NCBI RefSeq assembly: GCF_014647375.1
Contig: NZ_BMPB01000012.1
Coordinates: 186,001-250,000, forward strand
Source of the DNA: Parabacteroides faecis
GTDB lineage: Bacteria; Bacteroidota; Bacteroidia; Bacteroidales; Tannerellaceae
Length of the DNA stretch: 64,000 bases
Direction: 5' to 3'
Shown here piece after piece: positions 35,434 through 45,036 of the stretch. Below the pieces are notes generated by a model. The model did no database searches and was not told the origin of the DNA. It saw only the letters and a list, made by a program, of their open reading frames with translations. A program made the translations under genes and the position numbers. How positions within the stretch are numbered: position 1 is the first letter of the stretch; each line of letters begins with the position of its first letter.

Positions 35434-36837
35434 TCATTTAAAACCTTTTAACGGTCGCGGTTGTGAGATCCTTAGACAACTGACTATTGCAGCTACAATT
35501 GCAAAACCTGTAGCTAAATATAAACATGCTTGCGTACTATTATTTGGAACCAGATTGAATATCATGGCGACCAATGTGGCACCCAGAGTCTGCCCCAGTA
35601 AACGGGCTGTTCCCAACATACCACTGGCTCCGCCGCTCCGGTTGGATGGGGCGGATGAGATAATGGTACTGTTGTTTGGGGTCTGGAAAAGTCCGAACCC
35701 AGCTCCACAGATAAACAGACGCCATACTATATCCATATCTGTCGGATTTTCAGGTAGAATGGCTAGTAAAAAAAGACCTGCTGCGAATATCGTCATGCCA
35801 ATGCCACCCAATATGCCCGCATGAATCCGTTCCACCAAGCGTCCGGCAAGGGGAGCCATGATCATGGTAGCCAGCGGCCAGGGAGTCAGGAGCAATCCTG
35901 TTGTCACATCACTGCGTCCCAACGAGCCTTGCAGAAAAAAGGGGAGGGATATCATTGCCAGCATCTGTCCGGTGAAGGAACAGATCGATGTGCCGATCGA
36001 CATGGAGAAGATCGGAATACGCATCAGGTCGACCGGAAGTAACGGAAACTGCTGATGCAATTGACGGCGTACGAAGAAATAACCGATCACGAACAAAGCA
36101 AGGACTCCGGCTATGATCAATGTTGTGCTCTCTTTGTGAGCAATACCTTCTAACGAGAAAATAAGCAGGCCGAAGGTGACCGCGTTCATCAGGCAACTGA
36201 GTTTGTCGAAACGGCGTCCGGTTACTTTCACCGGATTGTCAGGCAGATGCATCAGTCCGATAATGAGTGCGGCGATTCCGATCGGAATATTAATGGCAAA
36301 AAGCCAATGCCATGAACCCAGCGAGAGAATGATTGAAGCGATCGTTGGTCCGGCTGCAATCGAGACGGCAACAACGAGGGCATTGATCCCCATGCCACGA
36401 CCGAGGAAACGTTTTGGATAAATGATCCGGAGCAGTGCTGTATTCACGCTTGTGATGGCTGCTGCCCCGAATCCCTGTAAGATACGGGCGGCTGTCAGCA
36501 TCCAGAACGAATCGGCGAGGGCGCAGATGGCAGACGTGATGCTGAACAGGACGATCCCTGATAAGTAAATCTTCCGGTAACCGTAAATATCTCCCAATGA
36601 AGAGAAGGAGAGAAGCGAAATGGTGATCGCCAGCTGATAAGCATTGACCACCCAGATCGTTACGGACGGTGAAGTTCCCAGGTCGCGGGCTATTGTCGGT
36701 AAAGCCACATTGGCGATGGTACCGTCTATCACTGACATTCCAACGCCCAAGGCTGTGGCTAATATGGCCCAGTAACGCTTGGGTAACGGTAATCCGTCGT
36801 TCTCATTTACAGTTATGGCGTGATTTTGTAATATCAT
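35434..36837 (-). CDS. MFS drug/proton antiporter, DHA2 family
   Basis: The 467-residue integral membrane protein has many hydrophobic helices, consistent with the 14-helix DHA2 (EmrB/QacA) group. The family motif VIDGTIANVALPTIARDLG lies in helix 1, and GSLGDIYGYRKIYLSGIV-like motif A follows between helices 2 and 3. It probably exports toxic compounds using the proton gradient; the substrate is unknown. It ends 140 bp from the SusC switch and is convergent with the displaced fragment. It is 10 bp downstream of the metallopeptidase gene, so the two are likely co-transcribed. Confidence 0.92.
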   Translation of the reverse strand: MILQNHAITVNENDGLPLPKRYWAILATALGVGMSVIDGTIANVALPTIARDLGTSPSVTIWVVNAYQLAITISLLSFSSLGDIYGYRKIYLSGIVLFSITSAICALADSFWMLTAARILQGFGAAAITSVNTALLRIIYPKRFLGRGMGINALVVAVSIAAGPTIASIILSLGSWHWLFAINIPIGIAALIIGLMHLPDNPVKVTGRRFDKLSCLMNAVTFGLLIFSLEGIAHKESTTLIIAGVLALFVIGYFFVRRQLHQQFPLLPVDLMRIPIFSMSIGTSICSFTGQMLAMISLPFFLQGSLGRSDVTTGLLLTPWPLATMIMAPLAGRLVERIHAGILGGIGMTIFAAGLFLLAILPENPTDMDIVWRLFICGAGFGLFQTPNNSTIISSAPSNRSGGASGMLGTARLLGQTLGATLVAMIFNLVPNNSTQACLYLATGFAIVAAIVSCLRISQPRPLKGFK

Positions 36838-36847
36838 TTGATCGTCA

Positions 36848-38860
36848 TTACTTAATAACTTCTCTTACCGCTTCCAGCATTGGTTCGACTGTCAGCGGGT
36901 TGCCGGTAGCCAGTATTATCCACTGGTTCGGTGTCAGACATCCCTGTCGGAAAATGCGTTCGACCTCATTGGCAAAATCCTTTCCTTCCAGATACTGATC
37001 GAGTTGGAATTCGATGATCTGTCCGAATGCATAGGCTGATAAGTACAGCGGATAACTGATCATATGTGAATAAACAGCCAATACGGTTTCGTCCTTTACT
37101 CCGAAAACAGGAGCATAATATTTGTTCCATATCTCTTTTGACAGCGCGATGGTTGCTTCTTTCAGTTGTTCCGCAGTAGCATCCGGATGGGCATACATCC
37201 ATTTCCAAACAGAAATATCCAGCATGGAAACACCGCATATTTCATACATACTCCAGATTTTATCCAGTACATCCATTGCTTGCTTTTCCGGATTGGGATC
37301 GGTGATACCTAAAATTTCAAGATCACGTTTCTGAAAAACAAAAGCCAACGCTTCGGTGAAAGCCGTGTTCGGAACGCCATGCAGCATGTAATAATCCACG
37401 TCATAGAGCGATAGGGTCTGTTCCACATTATGTCCGAATTCATGAATAGCAATATTGTATCCTTTATAATTCATCCCGGAAGAAGGGATACGGGTACGAA
37501 GACGTGATTGCTGTCCTTTCATCGATGCTCCCCATGCGTGACCTGAACCACGAGCGGCATCGACCGTGATCTTATCAGCCAGATAATTAGCACGTTCGGC
37601 GCTGAACCCCAGTTTTATCAGAATGTCCGGTAATTTCTTATCCAATGTCGCTGCATCCGGGTAAAGAGCTTGCGTTTGTGCATCCAGCTTGGTTTCATCC
37701 AGGTTACTGCGAGCCTTAAAACCATCGTACCAGATATCGTAAGCTTCCAACTTACGTCCCAGACGTTTTGAGATCATTTTGCCGACTTCTTTCAGTTCGG
37801 GGGCAGAAAGGAATTCGTCAAACAGTTTTTCGACATCCTGTAAAGCAACTTCCATGTCATCGTTGAATTTACGGTCGATATAGGTATCTCCTGTGTATTT
37901 ATCGATACCTTGCATGGCTTTGAAATTATTCAGCATCTTCTGGTAACGGATAGTCGATTCAGGAGTCGACTTGACCTCTTTTCCGTCCTTCCTGATCGTG
38001 TTTGCATACGGATCCCATTCATAGGTTCCTGAGTTGATCACTTCGACCGGTATTTCCTGCGATATGATGCGTTTCATTACTTCGTAAACTGTGCGTTGTT
38101 TATCCAACCCTTCTTTCCCTTTGTTGTAATTGGCTTTGATCTCGTCACGCAGGTTCCAGTGTGATAACAGGACCATGTCTTGCGGAAACAACAACTGTCC
38201 TTTTTTGTTTGCCACGTGTCCCATATAAATATTGTATTGGGAAATATAAATATCGGCATCGCTTTCTGCGTTTGAAGCTGCTTGTTTCAAAGGAGCAGGG
38301 ATACGTTCGGTGAACAGATCGCCCATACGTGCATAAGCCCATGCTTTACGATCAGTGCCGAGTGCCTCTTTTTCTTCGAGGGTCAGATGAGGAAAGTTCA
38401 GGGCTATGATAAAGGCGATTTTATTGTCATACAAGTCGTCGCTCAGGTGACTGGACGGACTGTACGAACCGAACTTTTCATCGATAGATAGCAACGGGCC
38501 GTTATCCAGATGCAGGTTCTTCTGAAGCCGAAGGGACATTTCGTTGAAATGCCCGTAGATAGTTTCCATATAATCACTGATTTTAAGAAATGTCTGGTAT
38601 TTCACCTCCGGATCGGTGATATAGTTTGTTTCACAGAATGTCTGGAAAGCAGCGTTGTCACCGTCTGTTTCCTGCCAGAGACGGGCTACCTGGTTAACTC
38701 CTTTCTCGATTCCGTTTTTGTTACTGTTGTCTTTTGCGGTTAGCGTGTTAATGGTCGATTGTACGATGGACGGGTCGATTGCCGCTTGTCCGTTCAAATA
38801 GGCTAATGAGCAAATAAGCATGATGCAAATGCGTTTAGTTAGATTTTCCATAAGACTCAT
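36848..38860 (-). CDS. Secreted zinc metallopeptidase (HEFGH type)
   Basis: About 670 residues. The frame is open to 38908, but the ATG codons at 38860 and 38851 give a normal signal peptide (MENLTKRICIMLICSLAYLNGQA) and are preferred. The active site is IAIHEFGHN with zinc ligands H473 and H477 and catalytic E474 (numbered from 38860); the third ligand is probably the Glu in AFTEALAF about 28 residues later. This is a gluzincin arrangement like families M2 and M3, and the long helical body fits. Substrates are probably peptides or small proteins in the periplasm. The exact family is uncertain. Confidence 0.82.
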   Translation of the reverse strand: MSLMENLTKRICIMLICSLAYLNGQAAIDPSIVQSTINTLTAKDNSNKNGIEKGVNQVARLWQETDGDNAAFQTFCETNYITDPEVKYQTFLKISDYMETIYGHFNEMSLRLQKNLHLDNGPLLSIDEKFGSYSPSSHLSDDLYDNKIAFIIALNFPHLTLEEKEALGTDRKAWAYARMGDLFTERIPAPLKQAASNAESDADIYISQYNIYMGHVANKKGQLLFPQDMVLLSHWNLRDEIKANYNKGKEGLDKQRTVYEVMKRIISQEIPVEVINSGTYEWDPYANTIRKDGKEVKSTPESTIRYQKMLNNFKAMQGIDKYTGDTYIDRKFNDDMEVALQDVEKLFDEFLSAPELKEVGKMISKRLGRKLEAYDIWYDGFKARSNLDETKLDAQTQALYPDAATLDKKLPDILIKLGFSAERANYLADKITVDAARGSGHAWGASMKGQQSRLRTRIPSSGMNYKGYNIAIHEFGHNVEQTLSLYDVDYYMLHGVPNTAFTEALAFVFQKRDLEILGITDPNPEKQAMDVLDKIWSMYEICGVSMLDISVWKWMYAHPDATAEQLKEATIALSKEIWNKYYAPVFGVKDETVLAVYSHMISYPLYLSAYAFGQIIEFQLDQYLEGKDFANEVERIFRQGCLTPNQWIILATGNPLTVEPMLEAVREVIK

Positions 38861-38926
38861 GTTGTTTAGTTCAATATCTTTTGCTGCGTAAATAAATGTA
38901 AGGAGCAAATGTAGGGATAATATTTG

Positions 38927-38934
38927 TATCTTTG
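38927..38934 (+). promoter_or_regulatory. -7 box TATCTTTG
   Basis: TATCTTTG matches the TAnnTTTG consensus and lies 30 bp before the ATG at 38965. No convincing -33 box is visible. Confidence 0.5.
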
Positions 38935-38964
38935 TACGTTTTTAAAAAGAGTAAAACTAGAGAA

Positions 38965-39585
38965 ATGAAAAAAGCGTGGGGATTAATGGTTGCTATTAGC
39001 ATCCTGCTGTCTGTATCCGGTCAGGCATACGGACAATCGTTGAAAGATTTATTGAATTCGTCTGCAGTAAAAGATGCGGTGACTTCCGTGACTGGAGGTA
39101 AGAAACTGACTGTTGAGAATCTGGCGGGAACCTGGACGTATACGAATCCGGCTGTTCAGTTGGAAGGTGATAATGCTTTGAAGAATGTAGCCGGAAGTGT
39201 TGCTGCCGGTGAACTGGAAAAGAAGCTGAAGACATATTGTGCCAAAGTGGGTATAGTAGAGGGCATGTTCAATTATGTATTCAATAATGACAGTACATTT
39301 ACGAATGCATTGAAGAAGAAAACCTTGAAAGGTACCTTTTCCATTAATCCGGACGAAAAAACAGTCGAGCTGAAATATGCTCTAGGCGGAAAACTGAAAG
39401 TGACGACTTTAACTGCTCATGTCGTTATCTCCGGCGATGAACTGTCGTTGTTGTTCAATGCCGATAAGTTACTTGATTTTCTGTCGAAGATATCTTCCAT
39501 TTCCGACAACACCACATTGAAAATGGTGAATAAATTAGCCAGTGAATATGATGGAATGATGCTAGGGTTTGAATTGAAGAAATAA
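38965..39585 (+). CDS. Exported DUF4923-like protein
   Basis: The 206-residue protein has a signal peptide (about 1-24, ending VSGQAYGQ). A short helix follows (LKDLLNSSAVKDAVTSVTGG), then a lipocalin-like beta domain beginning LTVENLAGTWTYTNPAVQL. This resembles the Bacteroidetes family DUF4923, function unknown. The frame is open to a TTG at 38932, but MKKAWGLM at 38965 is the natural start and lies downstream of the -7 box at 38927. It is monocistronic and divergent from the metallopeptidase. Confidence 0.75.
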   Translation: MKKAWGLMVAISILLSVSGQAYGQSLKDLLNSSAVKDAVTSVTGGKKLTVENLAGTWTYTNPAVQLEGDNALKNVAGSVAAGELEKKLKTYCAKVGIVEGMFNYVFNNDSTFTNALKKKTLKGTFSINPDEKTVELKYALGGKLKVTTLTAHVVISGDELSLLFNADKLLDFLSKISSISDNTTLKMVNKLASEYDGMMLGFELKK

Positions 39586-39645
39586 CGATGTCTTAATTGA
39601 TTAATATACCAATCAAGATAGAACCAGACCGGTTTGTGAAATGTG

Positions 39646-39697
39646 TTGTTCCGCTATCATAATGGTAATGTTTATCGATAGATGGCGGAACAATTTT
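39646..39697. terminator. Terminator hairpin between convergent genes
   Basis: TTGTTCCGC (39646-39654) pairs with GCGGAACAA (39685-39693), followed by TTTT. The 30-nt loop contains a further short ATC/GAT pairing. It lies between the DUF4923-like gene and the convergent membrane gene ending at 39732. Confidence 0.7.
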
Positions 39698-39731
39698 CAG
39701 AGCGATGATCGTTCGTATAAAATTACTTTGT

Positions 39732-40403
39732 TTATTTTAAACCGGGCAATAACTTGTAAAGCGTTTTTCTTGTCATAATCCTCTGGTTCAGAAAGCTAAC
39801 GATATATCCCGTTATACAGGCTGCGATAAGCGATCCTTCACGTATCCCTTCGATCCCTTGAGTGAATATAAGTGAAATTAGTATGGCTAAAGTAACTAAT
39901 GTAACATCGAAATACACCTTGAATTTTCCGAACTCTTTATTATAACAGCGGGATGCGTATTTAACAAAAGCTTCGGCACTCATCATGGCTACCTTCGGTT
40001 TTATTTCGAGTACGACGCCAACAGACTGAATAAGACATCCTGTGAGTAATAATGCCATTGACATGCCGTAACCGGAAGGCTGCAAATTACTTGTCAGGGC
40101 CATATTGAAGTCTATAAAAGCCGAGAATATGAAAGAGAATGGTATCTGAAGAAGAATTTCTATCGTATCCTGTCGGCTTCTGTCTTTTCTGATCAGCCAG
40201 AATTGTCCCATGATCAATAAGAGATTCACGATAAAAGTCCACGTTCCCAGCGAGAAGGGAGTATTAAGACTTAGCACATAATTTACACTGGAAATAGGAG
40301 TGGTGCCTAAAGCAGAACGTACAATCAATACAATACCTACAGCTAAAAAATATAATCCTAAAATGAAAACCGAATACTTTTTTAATAAATCTTTTATATC
40401 CAT
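39732..40403 (-). CDS. YczE/YitT-like membrane protein (DUF6198-like)
   Basis: The 223-residue integral membrane protein has about five to six helices. It has the family opening GLYFLAVGIVLIVRSALGTTPISSVNYVLS and a conserved polar segment KVAMMSAEAFVKYASR between helices. It resembles the YczE/YitT group, whose function is poorly known; transport or control of a surface process has been suggested for relatives. Upstream lies a 675-bp non-coding region with palindromes that may control it. Confidence 0.75.
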   Translation of the reverse strand: MDIKDLLKKYSVFILGLYFLAVGIVLIVRSALGTTPISSVNYVLSLNTPFSLGTWTFIVNLLLIMGQFWLIRKDRSRQDTIEILLQIPFSFIFSAFIDFNMALTSNLQPSGYGMSMALLLTGCLIQSVGVVLEIKPKVAMMSAEAFVKYASRCYNKEFGKFKVYFDVTLVTLAILISLIFTQGIEGIREGSLIAACITGYIVSFLNQRIMTRKTLYKLLPGLK

Positions 40404-41078
40404 ATTAAATCTCTATTTGCCTGATCTTTTCATTTTTTGTCGTTATGAAAAAGATATACAAAGATCCGGTTTTTTTTATTAAAACGAAATGATCGGGATT
40501 GATAAATTGGTGTCAAAATGATAATTTAACATACGAATGGTTCTCCTGTTTGGAGTTGGCATCGGATGAGGTGTTGTATACGTCGTCGTTAGTGAGTTTA
40601 TGGTTGATGTTTAGATGCTGTTAGACTTGTTTTGCTATCAAAAAGAACTACTATACTTGTTTCTGCATTTGTTTGTTTTCATATTGAAGCTTAATGGGTG
40701 TATTTTGTTATTGTGGAAACGCATGAGACAAGCTCCCTTTTAGGTGGGGTAATATGCTATATAGCATAAAAATAAGGCTATTTATACTGCTTGTTTGGGA
40801 TGAAATCTCGTGTGATTAACAAAAATTTGCTTTAAAATAAAGATCACATCCATTTAAAACGGGAAAAATTTCGTTTTAAACGAATGTGAAATTTGTTTTA
40901 AATGAGATTTTCAAAATGACTTATTATCGAAGTGTGTTAAAATATGTATTTGTCAAATCCCTGTAATGTCGTTTTATAAAATATGTCTGTTTTCGTTTTG
41001 CTGTTATTTGTGTCAAAATTTATCGAATATATTTGATATACGATCATAATGATATTTCAAAGAAGATTTGTTCCTCTT
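40404..41078. other. Non-coding AT-rich region with palindromes
   Basis: No convincing gene is seen. The region contains a 16-bp perfect palindrome TATGCTATATAGCATA (40753-40768). It also has TTCGTTTTAAACGAA (40870-40884, 7-bp arms), followed by a near copy of the same motif at about 40890-40905 (AATTTGTTTTAAATGA). These could be operators for the membrane gene to the left or part of an unannotated small RNA. Confidence 0.5.
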
Positions 41079-43205
41079 TTATTTGTTCTTATATTTTTCA
41101 ACAAGTTCCAACAATACGCCTCCATAGTTTTCAATTACTTTTTTCCCTATTCCCGGAATAGCCAATAACTCTCTGGAGCTGGTCGGTAATGTATTGACGA
41201 TACCTAACAGGGCTTTCTGTTGTAGGATCGTGTAGGGCGGTAATCCTTTTTCCGTGGCTAGTTCGTAACGCCAGTTTCTGATGCTGTTGTAAAGATCCGG
41301 ATGTAAGATATCGCTGGAAACGGTAACCTTTGCCGGTTGTGATGAAGAACGTTCGGAACGCTTTTTGGTGGATGCAGGCGGCTCAATCGATGCTTTTGCT
41401 TTGGCGGTCAGATAGCAAACGACAGAGAAACCGTTCTGGCATGCTTTTAATATTTCCTGTTTCTGGTGTAATTCTTCCGTAAATTTACTGATTGCATTGT
41501 TTACGGCTTTCCGACTCTCCTTGTTATCTATTTCGACGGCCGAATTTTCTTCCAGAGAAGTACAAAGACTGTCGATATGGTCTATAAAATAAGCCACACC
41601 TTTCCGGATGCGTTCTTGTATCGCTTCATCTTCGCGGTAATTCGGATTACCTGTGACCATACGGATTAGTTGCTGCTGGAAGCGTCCTCCGACTTCCGTT
41701 ATCACGGAACGGAAGGCATCACGGGTATTGGCATATTGTGTATTGAGCTCCGGATATAACTTCTGTAAATGAGTATAAACCATGTAAGCGGCATATTGCA
41801 ATCGCTGCTGGATACTTTCAAAATTGAAAAGCTCGATGGCGAGTTCCAGGAAATATTGTTGTTGTGCCAGTTCCAACTGCTCTTTTTGCGGTTGTTTCGT
41901 GGCGACGGACGATGAAAACTCCTGTATCCGTAAATCTTTGATCATGGCATTGCGGGTAATAGGACTGCTCAATACCAAGCCTTCCAATGTTTTGCACCGG
42001 CTGAGAGCGACATATACCTGGCCATGTGAGAAAGCGGCCGAGGCATCGATGATGGCGTGATCGAAAGTCAGTCCCTGACTCTTATGGATCGTGATCGCCC
42101 ATGCCGTTTTCAGCGGATACTGGCTGAAAGTTCCGGCAATCGTTTCCGTTATTTCTTTAGTCTCCGGATTGATCGTGTATTTGACATTGCTCCAGGTCTC
42201 TTTTTCAACCTGTATTTCATTTCCGTCTTCTCCGACAACGGTTATTTTGTTCGGGTTGATAAAAACGATCTTGCCGATTTTGCCATTATAGTACCTGTGT
42301 TCACCTGAAGAATCGTTTTTCACGAACATGACCTGGGCACCGTTTTTCAGTTCCAGATGTTGATCGGTCGGGTAGGAATACTCAGGGAAGTCGTTGTTTA
42401 TTTCTGCCTGAAATGTATATGACTTGCCGGGCAACTCCGCCAGTTTCCGGTTGTTGAGTTGCTGTGCCTGGTAGTTGTGTGTTGTCAGGGTGATGTATCC
42501 CTGTCGATCGTCCGGCTTGAAGTCCGGTATGTATCGCTGGTTGAGGCAATGCAATGTATCGTCGTCGAATCTGTTTTCTCTGATGTTATTCAATAGGTTG
42601 ATAAATGAGCTGTCGTTCTGGCGGTATACCTGTATCAATTCGATACAGTAGTAATTGCTTTCAGAAAGCGCTTTGCTGTCAAAGAAAAAGGTGGAAGGAT
42701 AATGAGCTTTCAATAAATTCCATTCATCGTCTTTGGCTACCGGTGCCAGCTGTTGCAGGTCACCGATCAACAGTAACTGCACTCCGCCGAATGGTTTTGT
42801 CCGGTCTTTATAGCGGCATAGTACATCGCTGATAGCGTCCAGCAGGTCTGCTCGTACCATACTGACTTCGTCTATCACGAGTAAATCCATGCTCCGGATG
42901 ATATTGATCTTATCCCGGCTGAATTTATTGGCATAATTGTTACTTTGATTTCCTTCTTTGTTTGCCGAAGGAATGTAAGGGCCAAAAGGTAGCTGGAAGA
43001 AGGAATGAATAGTAACACCTCCTGCGTTTATGGCTGCTACACCGGTTGGAGCGACAACGATCATACGTTTGGGAGAAACCTCTTTTAGCTTTTTCAGAAA
43101 CGTAGTTTTTCCGGTTCCGGCTTTCCCCGTCAGAAAGAGGTGTGTTCCCGTATTCTGTAGAAAGTTGAAGGCCAGGTCAAATTGTTGGTTCATTTGCATT
43201 ATCAT
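41079..43205 (-). CDS. Pif1-like superfamily 1 helicase with C-terminal HRDC domain
   Basis: The 708-residue ATPase has Walker A GKAGTGKTT (about 27-35), IVVAPTGVAAINAGGVTIHSF (motif Ia), LVIDEVSMVRADLLD (Walker B) and LLIGDLQQLAPV. A late motif, WAITIHKSQGLTFDHAIID, with VALSRCK, closes the core. An HRDC-like domain is at the C-terminus (HPDLYNSIRNWRYELATEKG, then LLAIPGIGKKVIENYG). It should unwind DNA 5' to 3' and act in replication-fork or G-quadruplex processing. The start may be M1, M3 or M5. A -7 box (TACATTTG, minus strand, 43229-43236) lies just upstream. Confidence 0.92.
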   Translation of the reverse strand: MIMQMNQQFDLAFNFLQNTGTHLFLTGKAGTGKTTFLKKLKEVSPKRMIVVAPTGVAAINAGGVTIHSFFQLPFGPYIPSANKEGNQSNNYANKFSRDKINIIRSMDLLVIDEVSMVRADLLDAISDVLCRYKDRTKPFGGVQLLLIGDLQQLAPVAKDDEWNLLKAHYPSTFFFDSKALSESNYYCIELIQVYRQNDSSFINLLNNIRENRFDDDTLHCLNQRYIPDFKPDDRQGYITLTTHNYQAQQLNNRKLAELPGKSYTFQAEINNDFPEYSYPTDQHLELKNGAQVMFVKNDSSGEHRYYNGKIGKIVFINPNKITVVGEDGNEIQVEKETWSNVKYTINPETKEITETIAGTFSQYPLKTAWAITIHKSQGLTFDHAIIDASAAFSHGQVYVALSRCKTLEGLVLSSPITRNAMIKDLRIQEFSSSVATKQPQKEQLELAQQQYFLELAIELFNFESIQQRLQYAAYMVYTHLQKLYPELNTQYANTRDAFRSVITEVGGRFQQQLIRMVTGNPNYREDEAIQERIRKGVAYFIDHIDSLCTSLEENSAVEIDNKESRKAVNNAISKFTEELHQKQEILKACQNGFSVVCYLTAKAKASIEPPASTKKRSERSSSQPAKVTVSSDILHPDLYNSIRNWRYELATEKGLPPYTILQQKALLGIVNTLPTSSRELLAIPGIGKKVIENYGGVLLELVEKYKNK

Positions 43206-43251
43206 AGATTTATTGTTTATGGTATCTGCAAATGTAAAATAAAAAAACGTG

Positions 43252-43298
43252 AAAAACGAGCTTATTGGCTAAAAATCAAGCCGAGAAGCCCGTTTTTT
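43252..43298 (-). terminator. Terminator of the AspT-like gene
   Basis: On the minus strand ACGGGCTT pairs with AAGCTCGT through one G-U wobble, with an inner partial stem, flanked by A- and T-runs on either side. It follows the stop at 43314 and precedes the helicase promoter. Confidence 0.75.
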
Positions 43299-43313
43299 TA
43301 TTAGATACTTTTA

Positions 43314-44912
43314 TCAGGCGATCAGATTTGCGATCAGCTGAATGAATAAAATAAGGAAGACCATTGCAATCGGATAGACCGTCGCATAGGCAATACTTGG
43401 AGCTGAACTGTCTGTCATGGAGTCGGCTGCTGCGAGTCCCGGTGTACTGGTCATTCCGCCTGCTATTGTTCCGATCAGGTCGAGAATGTTGATTTTAAAT
43501 ACCCAGTATCCGAAGCCGAGGGCGACGAGCATCGGTATCATCGTGATGGCCATACCGACACCGAATAAAGTCCAGCCGCTTTCCTGGAATGTGGATACCA
43601 GATTGACTCCCGCCGATGTCCCGACCTCTGCCAGGAATAACAATAATCCTAATTGGCGTAGCAACTGATTGGCGGAACCTGACATAGACCAGACGATCGG
43701 TCCGGTTTTTCCGATCGCACTCAACACAAGTGCCACCATCAGGATACCTCCGGTCAATCCCGGGGAGAAAGAGAATGAGTCGGAAAACGACAGGTTCAGT
43801 TTTCCGAATAATACTCCTAATACAATACCGGCTGCAATCGGGAAGAAGTCTGTGTCGGAAAGTTTTTTCTCATCGTTACCAAGTACTTGTCCCAGTTCTT
43901 TCAGGTCTTCTTTTTCTCCGGCTATCATCAGTTTGTCACCGAACTTCAGCGTCAAATCCGGTTCGGGAGGGAGGTCGATACCGCTTCGGCGGACCCGTGT
44001 CACGGTACAGCTGAAAGTACTCTGCAAGTTTAAATATCCCAGTGTTTTATTGATTACGTTCTTGTTGGTAACAAGCATGGACTGAAGTTCCTGCGTGCTG
44101 TTGAAAGGGAGGTCTTCTTTAATGCGTTCGCCTACCAGTATCTCCAGTTGTTCCAGCGATTTGTCATTACCGACAGCTTTGATCAAATCTCCTTCCTTCA
44201 ATACCGTTTGTGCTGTTGGAATGGACGTTTTGTCTTTGTGCTTGATACGGGAAATGACAGCTCCCGTCATGCTGCGCAGTTGAAGTTGAGCCAATGTTTT
44301 ACCGCAGATATTACTATTGATAATGCGGAATGCCGCTGTATGCAACGGAGGATATTTGCCTTTTCTTTTGGCCTCCAATGCCTGGGCTTCGGCATTCAGA
44401 TCTATGCGGAGTATCTTGGGTAATAATTTGACAAATAGAATAACACCGATCACACCGAACGGATAAGCGATACCGTAAGCGATAGAAGCGGAAGACGATT
44501 GAGTGGTATCGATAGCAACGGCCAAACCCGGTGTACTGGTCAGTGCTCCGGCGATCAGTCCGACGATGCTGGGTGTATCGATCCCCAGGGCATATTTGAA
44601 AATCAATCCGGTCAGACAGGCTGATCCGATGATGAGCAGAGTCAGGAAAATCAGCGTTTTCCCTTTTGACCGGAAAGAGTCGAAGAACCCGGGACCGGCC
44701 TGGATGCCGATGGTAAAGATAAATAGTACCAAACCGAAATTTCCTAATTCTTTTGGAATGATCACTCCAAAGTGTCCGAACAAAAGGGCGATGAAAATAA
44801 CAGCGGAAACGTCCAGGGAAAGACCTTTGATTTGTATCCTGCCCAGAATAAATCCTAATGCAACGATCAGAAACAAGGCAAAATAAGACGATTGAAGCAA
44901 TGTTGCAAACAT
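43314..44912 (-). CDS. AspT/YidE/YbjL-type transporter with two TrkA-C domains
   Basis: The protein has 532 residues from the ATG at 44912; the frame is open to 44948, but MFATLLQSSYFALF begins the first helix. It has two copies of the AspT-type membrane domain (about 1-170 and 365-532), each ending in a repeated motif (LTSTPGLAVAIDTTQ and MTSTPGLAAADSMTD). Two TrkA-C-like regulatory domains sit between them (about 195-275 and 280-365; GDLIKAVGNDKSLEQLEILV and GDKLMIAGEKEDLKELGQVL). The family contains amino-acid/anion exchangers such as AspT. The substrate is unknown. Confidence 0.87.
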   Translation of the reverse strand: MFATLLQSSYFALFLIVALGFILGRIQIKGLSLDVSAVIFIALLFGHFGVIIPKELGNFGLVLFIFTIGIQAGPGFFDSFRSKGKTLIFLTLLIIGSACLTGLIFKYALGIDTPSIVGLIAGALTSTPGLAVAIDTTQSSSASIAYGIAYPFGVIGVILFVKLLPKILRIDLNAEAQALEAKRKGKYPPLHTAAFRIINSNICGKTLAQLQLRSMTGAVISRIKHKDKTSIPTAQTVLKEGDLIKAVGNDKSLEQLEILVGERIKEDLPFNSTQELQSMLVTNKNVINKTLGYLNLQSTFSCTVTRVRRSGIDLPPEPDLTLKFGDKLMIAGEKEDLKELGQVLGNDEKKLSDTDFFPIAAGIVLGVLFGKLNLSFSDSFSFSPGLTGGILMVALVLSAIGKTGPIVWSMSGSANQLLRQLGLLLFLAEVGTSAGVNLVSTFQESGWTLFGVGMAITMIPMLVALGFGYWVFKINILDLIGTIAGGMTSTPGLAAADSMTDSSAPSIAYATVYPIAMVFLILFIQLIANLIA

Positions 44913-44945
44913 GTCAAATAGTTTTATTGTGTAGATTTGAGAGCG

Positions 44946-45004
44946 CAAAAGTACACTTTTTTGGACGTATGAGCAATCTCCTGGCGATAATTCTGTTACC
45001 TTTG
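44946..45004. promoter_or_regulatory. Divergent promoter pair for the AspT-like gene and truA
   Basis: On the minus strand TACTTTTG (44946-44953) matches the -7 box, with ATTG about 20 bp upstream (44974-44977). On the plus strand TACCTTTG (44997-45004) matches the -7 box for truA, whose start codon is at 45037. Confidence 0.65.
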
Positions 45005-45036
45005 CAGCGAAATATTAAGAAGTAAATATCCTGCGC

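Noticed and set aside
40404-41078. tRNA or structured RNA gene
   Set aside because: No cloverleaf or known riboswitch pattern could be traced; only palindromes were found.
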